Below, piece after piece: positions 1 through 8,063 of a DNA stretch of 16,834 nucleotides. Origin of the DNA: VAZQ01 sp036406655. Its GTDB lineage: Bacteria; Pseudomonadota; Alphaproteobacteria; Rhizobiales; Xanthobacteraceae. The notes beneath the pieces are model-generated. The model was not told the origin of the DNA. It did no database searches and saw only the letters and a program-made list of their open reading frames with translations. Made by a program: the position numbers and the translations under genes. Every line of letters begins with the position of its first letter. Position 1 is the first letter of the stretch. The stretch is from positions 1-16,834 of the forward strand of contig DASXAP010000264.1 in the NCBI GenBank assembly GCA_036406655.1, written 5' to 3'.

Positions 1-147
1 CGCCAGCGTGCGGCCTTCGAGCGGCTTGATCGCGGGAAAGCGCGCGTGCCGCGCCTTCATCGACCGGCTCGCCTCGATCATCGCCCGCAGCGTCTCGCGC
101 GGAATGTCGATCAGGTCGAGGAAATGGCGCACGCCGTTGCCGCTCAT
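1..147 (-). CDS. argF: Ornithine carbamoyltransferase, N-terminal part (runs off the window)
   Basis: Catalyses carbamoyl phosphate plus ornithine to citrulline in cytoplasmic arginine synthesis. Only the first 49 codons are present, and the gene continues beyond base 1. The N-terminus contains HFLDLIDIPRETLRAMI, the usual opening of ornithine carbamoyltransferases, followed by a basic helix and KPLEGRTLA, which precedes the carbamoyl-phosphate-binding STRT segment that lies outside the window. Its ATG (147-145) overlaps the argD TGA (146-144) in an ATGA junction, so translation is probably coupled to argD. The argD-argF order is typical of Alphaproteobacteria and supports the call over aspartate carbamoyltransferase. 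Confidence 0.9.
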   Translation of the reverse strand, partial: MSGNGVRHFLDLIDIPRETLRAMIEASRSMKARHARFPAIKPLEGRTLA

Positions 148-1382
148 GGCGCGGCTCCCTGCCGGGCCGGCGTCTCCTGCGGGGGCCGGGCGGCGCCCCT
201 TGCCGCAAGGCGGGCACAGGCGCGCTCGAGCCGGCACACCCCTTCCGCCACCTCCTCCTCGCTGACGATCAGCGGCGGCAGCAGCCGCACCACGTTGTCG
301 CCGGCGGCGACGGCGAGCATCCTCTCCGCGCGCAACGCGTCCACCAGCTCTCCGCTCGGGATCACGGCGCGCAGCCCGATCAGCAGCCCCTCGCCGCGCA
401 CCTCGGCGATGACCTGCGGATAGCGGTCGCTGACCGCGGCGAGCTTCTGCTTGAGAAGAAGCGATACCCGGCGTACCCGCTCGAGGAAGCCCTCGGCCAG
501 CACCACGTCGAGCACCGCCCCCGCCGCCGCCATGGCCAGCGGATTGCCGCCGAAGGTGGAGCCATGCGTGCCGGTGGTCATGCCGACGGCGGCCTCGCGG
601 GTAGCGAGGCAGGCGCCGAGCGGGAAGCCGCCGCCCAGCGCCTTGGCCAGCGCCATGATGTCGGGAGTGACGCCGCAGCGCTGATAGGCGAACAGCTCGC
701 CGGTGCGCCCGACCCCGGTCTGCACCTCGTCGAACAGGAGGAGGAGGCCGTGGTCGTCGCAGAGCTTGCGCAGCGCCCGCAGGAATTCGGGGGCCACGAC
801 ACGCACTCCGCCCTCGCCCATGATCGGCTCGATCAGGACGGCGCCGGTGTGGGGGCCGATGGCACGGCGGGTGGCGGCGAGGTCCCCGAACGGCATCTGG
901 TCGAAGCCGTCGACCACCGGGCCGAAGCCTTCGAGGTATTTCTTCTGCCCACCGGCGGCGAGCGTTGCCAGCGTACGGCCGTGGAAGGCGCCCTCGAAGG
1001 TGATGATCCGGTAACGTTCGGGCGCTCCGCGAGCCGATTGGTGCTTGCGCGCCATCTTGATGGCGCATTCCATCGCCTCGGCACCGGAATTGGCGAAGAA
1101 CACGACGTCGGCGAAGCTCGCCGCGCAGAGCCGCTCTGCCAGCCGCTCCGCCTCGGGGATGCGGTAGAGGTTCGACACGTGCCAGAGCTTGGCCGCCTGC
1201 TCGGCGAGCGCCGCAAGAAGGTGCGGGTGGGCATGGCCGAGCGCGTTCACCGCCACGCCGGAGGTGAAATCGAGATAGCGCTCGCCGTTCGCGGCGACGA
1301 GCCAAGCGCCCTCACCGCGGTCGAAGGCGAGATCGACGCGCGCGTAGGTCGGCAGGAGGTGCGATGTCGGAGCCTCGCTCAT
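144..1382 (-). CDS. argD: Acetylornithine aminotransferase (class III, PLP-dependent)
   Basis: Converts N-acetylglutamate semialdehyde to N-acetylornithine with glutamate as amino donor, in cytoplasmic arginine synthesis. It is 412 aa, slightly longer than the usual ~400. Visible motifs are the PLP-phosphate segment NSGAEAMECAIKMARK (about 98-113), FEGAFHGRT (129-137), the cofactor-ring aspartate in LLFDEVQTGVGRTGE (Asp218), the Schiff-base lysine in ALAKALGGGFPLGA (Lys247), and HGSTFGGNPLA (273-283). The open frame extends to 1526, but the 48 upstream residues are low-complexity and unlike the family. The ATG at 1382 gives MSEAPTSHLLPTYARVDLAF, a standard ArgD start, although no strong Shine-Dalgarno is seen. 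argF follows with a 4-base overlap. A perfect TATAAT lies 67 bases upstream (1454-1449). Confidence 0.95.
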   Translation of the reverse strand: MSEAPTSHLLPTYARVDLAFDRGEGAWLVAANGERYLDFTSGVAVNALGHAHPHLLAALAEQAAKLWHVSNLYRIPEAERLAERLCAASFADVVFFANSGAEAMECAIKMARKHQSARGAPERYRIITFEGAFHGRTLATLAAGGQKKYLEGFGPVVDGFDQMPFGDLAATRRAIGPHTGAVLIEPIMGEGGVRVVAPEFLRALRKLCDDHGLLLLFDEVQTGVGRTGELFAYQRCGVTPDIMALAKALGGGFPLGACLATREAAVGMTTGTHGSTFGGNPLAMAAAGAVLDVVLAEGFLERVRRVSLLLKQKLAAVSDRYPQVIAEVRGEGLLIGLRAVIPSGELVDALRAERMLAVAAGDNVVRLLPPLIVSEEEVAEGVCRLERACARLAARGAARPPQETPARQGAAP

Positions 1383-1448
1383 GGACGCTTGCGGGTCGGC
1401 GCGCGCGGTTGTGCGGCCCCGGTGGGCACGTAGCGACTGCACGCGGCC

Positions 1449-1454
1449 ATTATA
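1449..1454 (-). promoter_or_regulatory. Candidate -10 box for argD-argF
   Basis: Read on the minus strand this is a perfect TATAAT, rare in such GC-rich DNA, 67 bases upstream of the chosen argD ATG, which would give a leader of about 60 bases. No convincing -35 hexamer is found 16-18 bases further upstream. Supported by the -10 match and position only. Confidence 0.3.
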
Positions 1455-1589
1455 GCCGGAAAAGAATATGCCGCCCTGCCGGGCGGCACGATCGAGGCAT
1501 TTTATGGGGGGCTCGGGCGCTGTCAACCGCGCGGCGCGAGGGGTGAACCGGGCACCCTCGCGGCCGCTCGGTGATCCACGTTGCTCGCT

Positions 1590-1814
1590 TCAGGCAGCTT
1601 CGGGCCGAGCGGGATGATGCCGCCTCGCCACCTCGCACAGCCGGTCGAGCTCGCAGCGCGACCAGCGATTGGCGAAGACCTTGCGCGCCTCGGTGAAGCC
1701 CTCAGCCAGAAGGGCGATCTCGATCGAGCTTGCGCCGCGATACCTGCCGGACCGCGCGAGAATCCGCGCCTGCGTCTCGATCTGGGCCAGCCGCTCAATC
1801 ATTCCGCGTCTCAT
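1590..1814 (-). CDS. Small conserved hypothetical protein (74 aa)
   Basis: Function not known. The 74-aa product is mostly helical, with no signal peptide or membrane segment. Its core reads RYRGASSIEIALLAEGF followed by EARKVFANRWSRCELDRLCE, a pattern I recognise from short uncharacterised proteins of Bradyrhizobium-like genomes. The start at 1814 is chosen because GAGGT stands 7 bases upstream. The frame is open to 2114, with another ATG at 1889, but the extra residues are low-complexity and lack a ribosome site. A second ATG at 1802 is less well placed. The gene lies 207 bases upstream of argD on the same strand and is divergent from the gene at 1995. It could be a small DNA- or protein-binding regulator, but nothing in the sequence proves that. 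Confidence 0.65.
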   Translation of the reverse strand: MRRGMIERLAQIETQARILARSGRYRGASSIEIALLAEGFTEARKVFANRWSRCELDRLCEVARRHHPARPEAA

Positions 1815-1908
1815 TGTGGGACCTCGAATTGCTGCCTCCTCCGTCTGCTGCAGCATTGGCAAGATTTCTGCCAGCCGGTCCTGCTCCATTTCGCGACGCC
1901 CGGCTGGT

Positions 1909-1925
1909 GCGCACGGTGCGTGCGC
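1909..1925. promoter_or_regulatory. Palindrome in the divergent intergenic region (possible operator)
   Basis: GCGCACG-GTG-CGTGCGC is a perfect 7-bp inverted repeat with a 3-base centre. It lies in the 180-base region between the divergent genes at 1814 (minus) and 1995 (plus) and abuts the candidate -35 of the plus-strand gene. It could be a regulator-binding site or a small hairpin. The short length leaves chance possible in GC-rich DNA. Confidence 0.35.
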
Positions 1926-1952
1926 TTTACCCGTCCAGCGTGTCCGTATAAC
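1926..1952 (+). promoter_or_regulatory. Weak candidate promoter for the GINT1-like gene
   Basis: TTTACC (1926-1931; with its preceding base it reads CTTTAC, near the alphaproteobacterial CTTGAC) is followed after 15 bases by TATAAC (1947-1952). The implied transcript would start about 35 bases upstream of the ATG at 1995. The spacing is shorter than ideal, so support is modest. Confidence 0.27.
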
Positions 1953-1994
1953 TTGTAGTTGCATTCGAGCGCGTGCAGCCGCACTTGAAAAAGC

Positions 1995-3725
1995 ATGGAC
2001 GAATCTCCCTCGGCGGCGCTTGCGAGCCGGGACACCGGGCCGTTGCGCATTGCTCTCCTGCTCGAGACGACGGCGGTCTCGCCTTACGTATACGACCTCG
2101 TGCAATGGCTGCATTCACAGCCGAACATCGAGACGACGCTTCTCGTCCTTGCCGAGGCCGAAGCGGCGCCGAGACTTCGGCCGGTTGCGCCCGGAGCGGC
2201 GCTGCGGCGGCGATCGACGCGCTCCCGGCTCGCCGGCAACCGGGCCTCGGCTGCATCCGCATGGACGCTTCGCCTGATCCAGCGTCTCGAGCGCCTGCTG
2301 ATCTGGCAGACCGTGCATCACCGCACCCATTTCGAGCGCTTCGACGCGGCTTCGCTCGTCGGGCAACGAATTGCTCTCGGCACTGCCCGGTGCACGCCCG
2401 ACGGCGATCGCCGGCTCGCGACGGCCGACCGTGAACGCCTCGATGGGCTCGGTCTCGATCTGATCGTCTCCTGCATGCCGGACAATCCGAGCGAAGACAT
2501 TCTCCGCAGCGCAAGGCTCGGGGTGGTCTCGCTCTGCCCGCTCGACCACACCACCGACCGGCCTGCCGGGTTCTGGGAAGTCTATCATCGGCGCGACACG
2601 ACCTCCTTCTCCATCCAGCGCCTGGACAGGCAGAGCGATCGCGCCGAGGTGCTGATGCGGGGCAATTTTCCCACCCGCTCCTACTATTCGCTCAACCAAG
2701 CGTGTCTTTATCGGAAGGCGTTTCACTACCTCAAGTCGATCATCGGCGCGGTCGCTTCGAGCAGAACCTTGCCGCGGCCGATCCCGAGGCTGCCGTATTC
2801 AGGCCATGCCGCGCGCGAGCCCCGCCTGCACGAGACCATTCTTTATGCGGGCAGGCTCGGGGCGACGCTGCTGCGAAAAGGCACGCGGCGGCTGTGCGGG
2901 GTGCATCACCGCTGGAGCGTCCGATATGTCGACGTGGGCTGGCGGGACGCCGACTACGGCAAGGCAAGGGGCTTGCCGAACGAGCCGTTTCACTATCTGG
3001 CCGACCCTTTCGCCATCGAGAGGAACGGTTCGACCTACTGCTTCGTCGAGGACTATGACTATGCGACGCTGCGCGGCTCCATCGCCGCCTACGAGCTGAC
3101 CGCCGCCGGCGGCAGGCGGCTGGGCACGGCATTGGAGGAGCCTTTCCACCTGTCCTTTCCCTTCCTGCTCGAATACCAGGGCGCCCTTTACATGTGCCCG
3201 GAATCGTCCGGCAACCGGGACATCCGCATCTATCGCTGCCTGGACTTCCCGCTGCGCTGGCGGCTCGAGCAGGTGCTCATGCAGGAGGTCTCGGCGGCGG
3301 ACACCATGCTGTTCGAGAGGGACGGCAGGTGGTGGATGCTGACCAACATCGACCCGGTCGAGATCGGCGACCACTGCTCCGAGCTTTTCATCTTCTCCGC
3401 GAGCTCCCCGCTCGAACGGCATTGGCGGCCGCACCCGCTCAATCCGGTGATCGTCGATGCCGCCCGCGCGCGGAACGCCGGTCTGGCGAGCGAGGGAGGC
3501 GAGCACTTCAGGATGTCGCAGGGGCAGGGATTCGACATCTACGGCAAGCAGGTGCTGATCAACCAAATCGTCGAGCTGTCGGAGACGAGCTATCGCGAGG
3601 AGTGCCTCTCCGTGATCAGGCCTCTCTTCGCGCCGCGTCTTCTCGGCACCCATCACCTGCACGGCACCGCAACGACGACGGTATTCGACGTGATGGCGAG
3701 CTCGAGAATCAGCAGGCCAGGATAA
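1995..3725 (+). CDS. Formyltransferase-like / GINT1-like beta-propeller protein, possible glycan-modifying enzyme
   Basis: A 576-aa protein with no signal peptide. Residues ~17-250 resemble the formyltransferase fold of methionyl-tRNA formyltransferase: a Rossmann-like start (LRIALLLETTAVSPYVYDLV), DLIVSCMPDNPSEDIL (155-170), and DHTTDRPAGFWEVYHRRDTT (184-203), matching the 'G-PAGFWEV' loop. Residues ~300-560 match the five-bladed propeller domain found in plant GINT1 and its bacterial relatives: HYLADPFAIERNG, FVEDYDY (350-356), FHLSFPFLLEYQGALYMCPES (384-404), DTMLFERDGRWWMLTN (436-451) and WRPHPLNPV (477-485). In bacteria such proteins are usually annotated as formyl transferases without a tested function. 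Synthesis or modification of a surface sugar or glycolipid is inference. The N-terminal active-site stretch departs from the usual HHGD-type motif (SLCPLDHTTDR here). Only a weak A-rich ribosome site precedes the ATG. Confidence 0.65.
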   Translation: MDESPSAALASRDTGPLRIALLLETTAVSPYVYDLVQWLHSQPNIETTLLVLAEAEAAPRLRPVAPGAALRRRSTRSRLAGNRASAASAWTLRLIQRLERLLIWQTVHHRTHFERFDAASLVGQRIALGTARCTPDGDRRLATADRERLDGLGLDLIVSCMPDNPSEDILRSARLGVVSLCPLDHTTDRPAGFWEVYHRRDTTSFSIQRLDRQSDRAEVLMRGNFPTRSYYSLNQACLYRKAFHYLKSIIGAVASSRTLPRPIPRLPYSGHAAREPRLHETILYAGRLGATLLRKGTRRLCGVHHRWSVRYVDVGWRDADYGKARGLPNEPFHYLADPFAIERNGSTYCFVEDYDYATLRGSIAAYELTAAGGRRLGTALEEPFHLSFPFLLEYQGALYMCPESSGNRDIRIYRCLDFPLRWRLEQVLMQEVSAADTMLFERDGRWWMLTNIDPVEIGDHCSELFIFSASSPLERHWRPHPLNPVIVDAARARNAGLASEGGEHFRMSQGQGFDIYGKQVLINQIVELSETSYREECLSVIRPLFAPRLLGTHHLHGTATTTVFDVMASSRISRPG

Positions 3726-3745
3726 GCGACTGTGTAGTTTCCGTT

Positions 3746-5347
3746 CTACTGTGCCGGCCGGCTCTCCATCTTCTTTTCCAGCTCCTCCTTCAGCGCCTCG
3801 AGATTGAAGCTCGCGCCCTTCTGCATCGGCGGGAAGTCGAGGAAGGTCTGCGCGTATTTCGCCACCTCGTCCTTGACGAAGACGAAGCGCCAGAACTCGT
3901 AGACGTACCAGTTGTAGAACGCCATCGACCCGCTCAGGCCGGTGCGCTCGAAGGGATCGAGCCGCAGGTTGACCAGGATGGGCCAGTCGACCCTGACCGT
4001 GCCGCCGAGCCAGCCTTGCGGCTGATCGATGAACCGGTACTTGAAGTCGTCGATGCGCACGGCGCCGAGAGTCGTCTCGGCGAAGTAGAAGATCTCGTGA
4101 CGCTTCGAGGGCCCCTTGCCGGTGATCAGGTCGGTCTGGTCGTAGCCGTCGAGATAGACCTTGTAGCTGCGGTCGCCGAGCTGCTTGCCCTTCCTGAGCT
4201 CGTCGACGATGTTCGGGTTCCCGGCCGCCGCGACCAGGGTCGGGAACCAGTCGAGCCCGGACATCAGCTGGTTCTCGACCTTGCCGGCCGGCACCTTCCC
4301 CGGCCAGCGGAGGATCATCGGCACCCGAAAGCCGCCCTCCAGGACCGTGCCCTTGCCTCCGGCGAACGGGGTCTGACCGCCGTCCGGCCAGGTGAAGTTC
4401 TCGGCACCGTTGTCGGTGGTGAAGCCGATGATCGTGTCGTTGTCGATGCCGAGATCCCGCACCTTTTGCAGCACAGCGCCGACGATGTCGTCGAGCTGCG
4501 CCATGCCCGCTTCCTCGATCGTCCAACCGTTCTGCGGGGTCCGCATCTTCTCGTATTTTTCCGAGAGGTGCGTGACGATGTGCATGCGCGTGGGGTTGAG
4601 CCAGACGAAGAACGGCTTGTTGTCACGCCTGGCCTTGTCGATGAACGCGAACGTGTTGCTGAGGATTTCGTCGTCCACCGTCTCCATTCGCTTTGGGCAC
4701 AGCTCTCCCGCGTCCTCGATCCTCTGCTTTCCGATCCTGCCCCAGCGCGGCTGAACCGTCGGATCGTCCCGGTCGGTGGCCCAGCTATGCAGCATGTTGC
4801 GCGGGCCCACCGTCGCTTTCAACGCGGGCGGGTAGTTGGGGTGGCACGGGTCTTCCATCGCGTCGAGGTGATAGAGATAGCCGAAGAATTCGTCGAACCC
4901 GTGCAGCGTGGGGAGGAACCGGTTCAGGTCGCCCAGATGATTCTTGCCGAACTGGCCGGTGGCGTAGCCCATCGATTTCAAGGCGGTGGCGATGGTCGGC
5001 GCTTGGTCCGGCATGCCGAGCGGCGACCCGGCCTGGCCCACGGTGGTGAGCCCGGTGCGAATCGGCAGCTCACCGGTGATGAAGTTCGCCCGGCCCGCGG
5101 TGCAGCTCGCTTCGGCGTAATAGTCGGTGAACCGCATGCCTTCCGCGGCGAGGCGATCGAGGTTCGGCGTCCTGCCGGCCATGATGCCCTGGTTGTAGAC
5201 GCCGATGTTGGCCCAGCCGATGTCGTCGCCCATGATCATGATGATGTTGGGCCGCTGCGGCTGCTGCGCCGCCGCCGGCGCGCAGGCTGCCGTCCCCGCA
5301 ACGAACGCCCCCAACAAGCAGAGATGTATCTTCCCGGCTCGGCTCAT
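3746..5347 (-). CDS. Secreted arylsulfatase (formylglycine-dependent, alkaline-phosphatase fold)
   Basis: Hydrolyses a sulfate ester and is exported, probably to the periplasm. The 533-aa precursor starts with a signal peptide (hydrophobic core LCLLGAFVAGTAACAP, likely cut after AAA near residue 27). The sulfatase signature SCTAGRANFITG gives Cys82-x-Ala-x-Arg86, where the Cys is matured to formylglycine. Metal and substrate residues are in place: MGDDIGW (Asp41/Asp42), FGKNHLG (Lys135, His137), RMHIVTH (His256), FTTDNGAEN (Asp312/Asn313) and GGKGT (Lys332). The start at 5347 is set by GGGAGGAA 8 bases upstream; the frame is open to 5437, but that would bury the signal peptide. It converges on the GINT1-like gene with only 20 bases between stops. 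The substrate is unknown, and no formylglycine-generating enzyme is in the window. Confidence 0.92.
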   Translation of the reverse strand: MSRAGKIHLCLLGAFVAGTAACAPAAAQQPQRPNIIMIMGDDIGWANIGVYNQGIMAGRTPNLDRLAAEGMRFTDYYAEASCTAGRANFITGELPIRTGLTTVGQAGSPLGMPDQAPTIATALKSMGYATGQFGKNHLGDLNRFLPTLHGFDEFFGYLYHLDAMEDPCHPNYPPALKATVGPRNMLHSWATDRDDPTVQPRWGRIGKQRIEDAGELCPKRMETVDDEILSNTFAFIDKARRDNKPFFVWLNPTRMHIVTHLSEKYEKMRTPQNGWTIEEAGMAQLDDIVGAVLQKVRDLGIDNDTIIGFTTDNGAENFTWPDGGQTPFAGGKGTVLEGGFRVPMILRWPGKVPAGKVENQLMSGLDWFPTLVAAAGNPNIVDELRKGKQLGDRSYKVYLDGYDQTDLITGKGPSKRHEIFYFAETTLGAVRIDDFKYRFIDQPQGWLGGTVRVDWPILVNLRLDPFERTGLSGSMAFYNWYVYEFWRFVFVKDEVAKYAQTFLDFPPMQKGASFNLEALKEELEKKMESRPAQ

Positions 5348-5873
5348 GCTCGTTCCTCCCTGCCGCTCTTCGTGAGCTCGCCTTGTTGATCCCGGAGCGC
5401 GCGCCATCGGGCGCCACCTCTCCGGCGGTCGTGTCACAGCTCACTATAATCGCCGGGCTTTGTCGCTGTCATCGCCGGGCTTGTCCCGGCGATCCCGATT
5501 CAGCATCGAGATGGCCGGCACGAGGCAGCACGAGGCCGGCCATGACCGCAATACAAATTCTAACAGTCAAAATCACTGTGTCGAGATGCTAGCCGGTTCA
5601 TGTCGGACCTGTCATGCGGCATCGAGTCCATTCCTGAGATCGCCAGCCGGCCGAAGATGAGGAAGCTCCTGCATGGGGTACCACACGCGCTTCGCAACAC
5701 TGACCCGCTCCGCACCGGGGATGGTGTCACAGTCCGGTTCGGAGTCGCCGAGCTCCATGGCGGAGGACCGCCGACGACGCAGGCGAGGTCGAACATAGCC
5801 TGGGCCAGTGCGATGCGTTACCCTCCGGGATGCCCTGTGGTCGATTGAAAGCGAGCCCGAGGCGTTCCGGCTC
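5348..5873. other. Intergenic stretch without a convincing gene (contains REP-like element)
   Basis: Between the arylsulfatase start and the AI-2E transporter start. Short open frames exist here (for example 5600-5848 plus and 5612-5923 minus), but their translations have no recognisable motif, signal peptide or ribosome site. The only clear structure is the paired-palindrome element at 5449-5546. The region presumably also holds the promoters of both divergent genes. A TATAAT occurs at 5445-5450 on the plus strand but lacks a matching -35. Confidence 0.6.
5449..5546. repeat. Paired-palindrome (REP-like) intergenic element
   Basis: Two perfect 9-bp stems lie side by side. The first is ATCGCCGGG-CTTGT-CCCGGCGAT (5471-5493). 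The second is ATGGCCGGC (5511-5519) with GCCGGCCAT (5535-5543), around a 15-base loop that itself repeats ACGAG. The whole is framed by GTCAT (5468-5472) and ATGAC (5542-5546). A partial copy, ATCGCCGGGCTTTGTC (5449-5464), precedes it 22 bases upstream. Elements of this pattern are common between genes in Rhizobiales. It could act as a transcript-end structure or be a non-autonomous mobile repeat. Confidence 0.7.
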
Positions 5874-6986
5874 ATGACCTTCACTCGTCCCCTTGCCTTC
5901 TGGATCGCGATGCTCGCCGGCATCGTCGTGCTGGTCGTGTTGCTGCGCGAGATCCTGCTGCCGTTCGTTGCCGGGATGGGTCTGGCCTACCTGCTCGATC
6001 CGCTCGCCGCGAGGCTCGAGCGATGCGGCATGAACCGGCTGGCGGCAACGCTCTTGATCATCGTCACGTTCGTTGTCGGCCTATCCGTCCTGCTCGTGGC
6101 GACGGCCCCGATAATCGTCCGCGAGCTCGCCTATTTCATCGACAGGGCCCCCCACTATCTCCAGCAGCTGCAGGCGCTGGCCACCGATCCACAGCACCCC
6201 TTGCTGCGCAAGATCGTCGCCGATGGGCTGGGCACGGCGGAGAAGTCGATCAGCGAGCTGGCGGCGCTCGGCGCGAGCTGGTTCTCCGATCTGCTGCGAT
6301 CGGTCTGGTCCGGCGGTCGAGCGCTGATCTCGGTGCTGTCGCTGTCGATCGTGACCCCGATCGTGGCCGCCTATCTCATCTACGATTGGCCGCGGATGAT
6401 CGCCGTCGTCGACAACTGGGTACCCCCGCTGCACCGCGAGACAGTGCGAAAGCTCGCGCGCGAGATCGACGACACGATCGGCGGCTTCGTGCGCGGGCAG
6501 AGCGCTCTCTGCCTGATCCTCGGGCTGTTTTATGCGGTGGCGCTCTGGGCCATCGGGCTGCCGCACGGAGCTCTGATCGGCTTCAGCGCCGGCCTGATCG
6601 GCTTCATTCCCTATCTCGGCTCGCTCACCGGGCTCGTGGTCGCGACCTGCGTGGCGCTCGCCCAATTCTGGCCGAGCTGGACTGCGATTGCCGTCGTCCC
6701 GGCGATCTTCCTCGTCGGCCAGTCGCTCGCCGATTATGTGCTCTCGCCCTACCTGGTCGGACGGCGCGTCAACCTCAACCCGGTCTGGCTGATGTTCGCG
6801 CTGTTCGCCTTCGGCTATCTGTTCGGCATCGTCGGGCTGCTGATCGCGGTGCCGCTTGCGGCTGCGCTCGGCGTGCTCATCCGGTTTGCGCTGGCCCAGT
6901 ATTATGCGAGCCCGCTCTATGCGGGCGGCCCGCAGGCGAGCGCGGTCGGGGGCGTCCCGGCGGCCGCGCGCCAGCAACGGCGCTGA
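5874..6986 (+). CDS. AI-2E family transporter (PerM-like inner-membrane protein)
   Basis: A 370-aa multi-spanning inner-membrane protein of the AI-2E transporter/PerM family. Members export or exchange small molecules, and few have known substrates. Hydrophobic segments lie at about 8-26, 28-46, 56-80, 150-171, 210-228, 232-246, 250-265, 268-286 and 304-341, with a soluble loop between ~83 and 148, as expected. Family motifs are GFIPYLGSLTG (243-253) and LVGRRVNLNPVWLMF (294-308), followed by the glycine-rich FGYLFGIVGLLIAVPLAA (313-330). The ATG at 5874 is preferred over the in-frame 5808 start because it begins just before the first membrane segment and has GAGG 11 bases upstream. The Ala/Gln-rich tail after ~345 is poorly conserved. 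It converges on the next gene with 13 bases between stops. Confidence 0.88.
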   Translation: MTFTRPLAFWIAMLAGIVVLVVLLREILLPFVAGMGLAYLLDPLAARLERCGMNRLAATLLIIVTFVVGLSVLLVATAPIIVRELAYFIDRAPHYLQQLQALATDPQHPLLRKIVADGLGTAEKSISELAALGASWFSDLLRSVWSGGRALISVLSLSIVTPIVAAYLIYDWPRMIAVVDNWVPPLHRETVRKLAREIDDTIGGFVRGQSALCLILGLFYAVALWAIGLPHGALIGFSAGLIGFIPYLGSLTGLVVATCVALAQFWPSWTAIAVVPAIFLVGQSLADYVLSPYLVGRRVNLNPVWLMFALFAFGYLFGIVGLLIAVPLAAALGVLIRFALAQYYASPLYAGGPQASAVGGVPAAARQQRR

Positions 6987-6999
6987 TCGGCATCGGGCT

Positions 7000-8022
7000 T
7001 CAGTCGCCGCAGAGACGGCCGGACGTGCCCCGCGTCGACCCGACCGGCGCTCCCTGCACGAACAGCGACGGATGATACCGCGCCTCGTCGGCCGACCACG
7101 CTACCCCGGAAATATCCGGCAGCTGTGCCATCTCCCGGGCCATCTGCTCCGATACCAGGATCCTCTCGTCACCCGGCTCGACCGTGTAGGCGAGATCGGA
7201 GCCGAAAGCCTTGAGAAACACCGGAAAGCCGCAGCGGCGTCCCATCTCCTGGGCGATCCGCGAACTGCCGTCGAGCGCTCCAGCCTGGTTCAGGCTTGGA
7301 TTCTCGTTGATCTGGTAGAGCGGCAGCGTCTCGAGCAGCTGCAGCTCGAGTGCCCGCAAAAATCCTTCCGGATTGTTCTTTGCGACGTAGCCTACCCGTC
7401 TGCTCCGGGAGATCCGTCCTTGCAGGCGTGCCGCCTCGACCGCAGCCAGGAACTCGTTGAACATGCCGGCGAGCCCGGGAGCGGCTAGCCGGTGCACATT
7501 GTCGAGATGCACCCCGATGACGGCGCCCTCCGGCGCGATCTCGTCGGCCCGCTCTATCATCTCGAGCAGATCCTGGACCACGATATCCCTTGTCGCCGGC
7601 CGACCCAGATCGATCGCCCGCTCGCTGTCGCTCCAGCGGTCGCCGGTCGGCTCGGATGCGGGAAATCGATCGCAATCATCGCCGATGTAACAGTTTCCTC
7701 CGACGTGATAGAAGATCAGGTTGATTCCCGGCCTGAGCGGCGGAATCGGATTCTTGGGATCGATGTCGAGCCAGCCGGTCTCCCCGCGCTCGGCCGCCGC
7801 ATAGAGGCCCTGCAGGATGCCCTCGTCGACGGCACCGGCCAGGCTGGTCGCCCAGTACTGCTTCTTCGAGTCAGCCGTGATGCCGGCCGCACAACCCAGC
7901 AGCAGCAGGGCGACCGCAAGGACGATTTCGGCAGCTGATCGGAACGGCCGGCGGACAAGCCGGTCAGCGGCAGCAGGCCGAAGCGTCGCGTGGGGCCGGC
8001 CGCCGCCCGCGAAGCTCGGCAT
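7000..8022 (-). CDS. Putative lipoprotein with GH114-like TIM-barrel domain
   Basis: A 340-aa protein with a basic N-terminus (residues 1-28), a hydrophobic run and a lipobox-like LLLLGCAAG (Cys44), suggesting a lipid-anchored envelope protein. The rest alternates strands and helices like the GH114 / endo-alpha-1,4-polygalactosaminidase barrel. The pattern is INLIFYHVGG (100-109), VIGVHLDNV (168-176, with the Asp174 expected at the strand-4 end), VGYVAKNN (210-217), LYQINEN (235-241) and FPVFLKAFG (266-274), matching the family's DNV...KN...NE...PVF order. A polysaccharide hydrolase role is therefore plausible but unproven, and the domain call is from memory of the family. The start at 8022 is the first ATG before the lipobox. 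The gene at 8450-8064 lies 41 bases upstream on the same strand and may be co-transcribed. Confidence 0.6.
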   Translation of the reverse strand: MPSFAGGGRPHATLRPAAADRLVRRPFRSAAEIVLAVALLLLGCAAGITADSKKQYWATSLAGAVDEGILQGLYAAAERGETGWLDIDPKNPIPPLRPGINLIFYHVGGNCYIGDDCDRFPASEPTGDRWSDSERAIDLGRPATRDIVVQDLLEMIERADEIAPEGAVIGVHLDNVHRLAAPGLAGMFNEFLAAVEAARLQGRISRSRRVGYVAKNNPEGFLRALELQLLETLPLYQINENPSLNQAGALDGSSRIAQEMGRRCGFPVFLKAFGSDLAYTVEPGDERILVSEQMAREMAQLPDISGVAWSADEARYHPSLFVQGAPVGSTRGTSGRLCGD

Positions 8023-8063
8023 GGTCGAAAGCGGTGCTCCGCCCACGGCCGGGCGCCTGTGCG

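Noticed and set aside
2799..4526. 575-aa open frame on the minus strand across the end of the GINT1-like gene and the sulfatase
   Set aside because: It runs antisense to the GINT1-like gene and out of frame with the sulfatase. The translation is Arg/Ala/Gly-rich without motifs, a GC-rich shadow.
3194..5389. 731-aa plus-strand open frame
   Set aside because: Lies out of frame in the GINT1-like gene and then antisense to the sulfatase, whose catalytic motifs are intact. No ribosome site or domain.
5445..5450. Plus-strand TATAAT upstream of the AI-2E transporter
   Set aside because: No -35 hexamer at a workable distance, and it lies more than 400 bases from the ATG.
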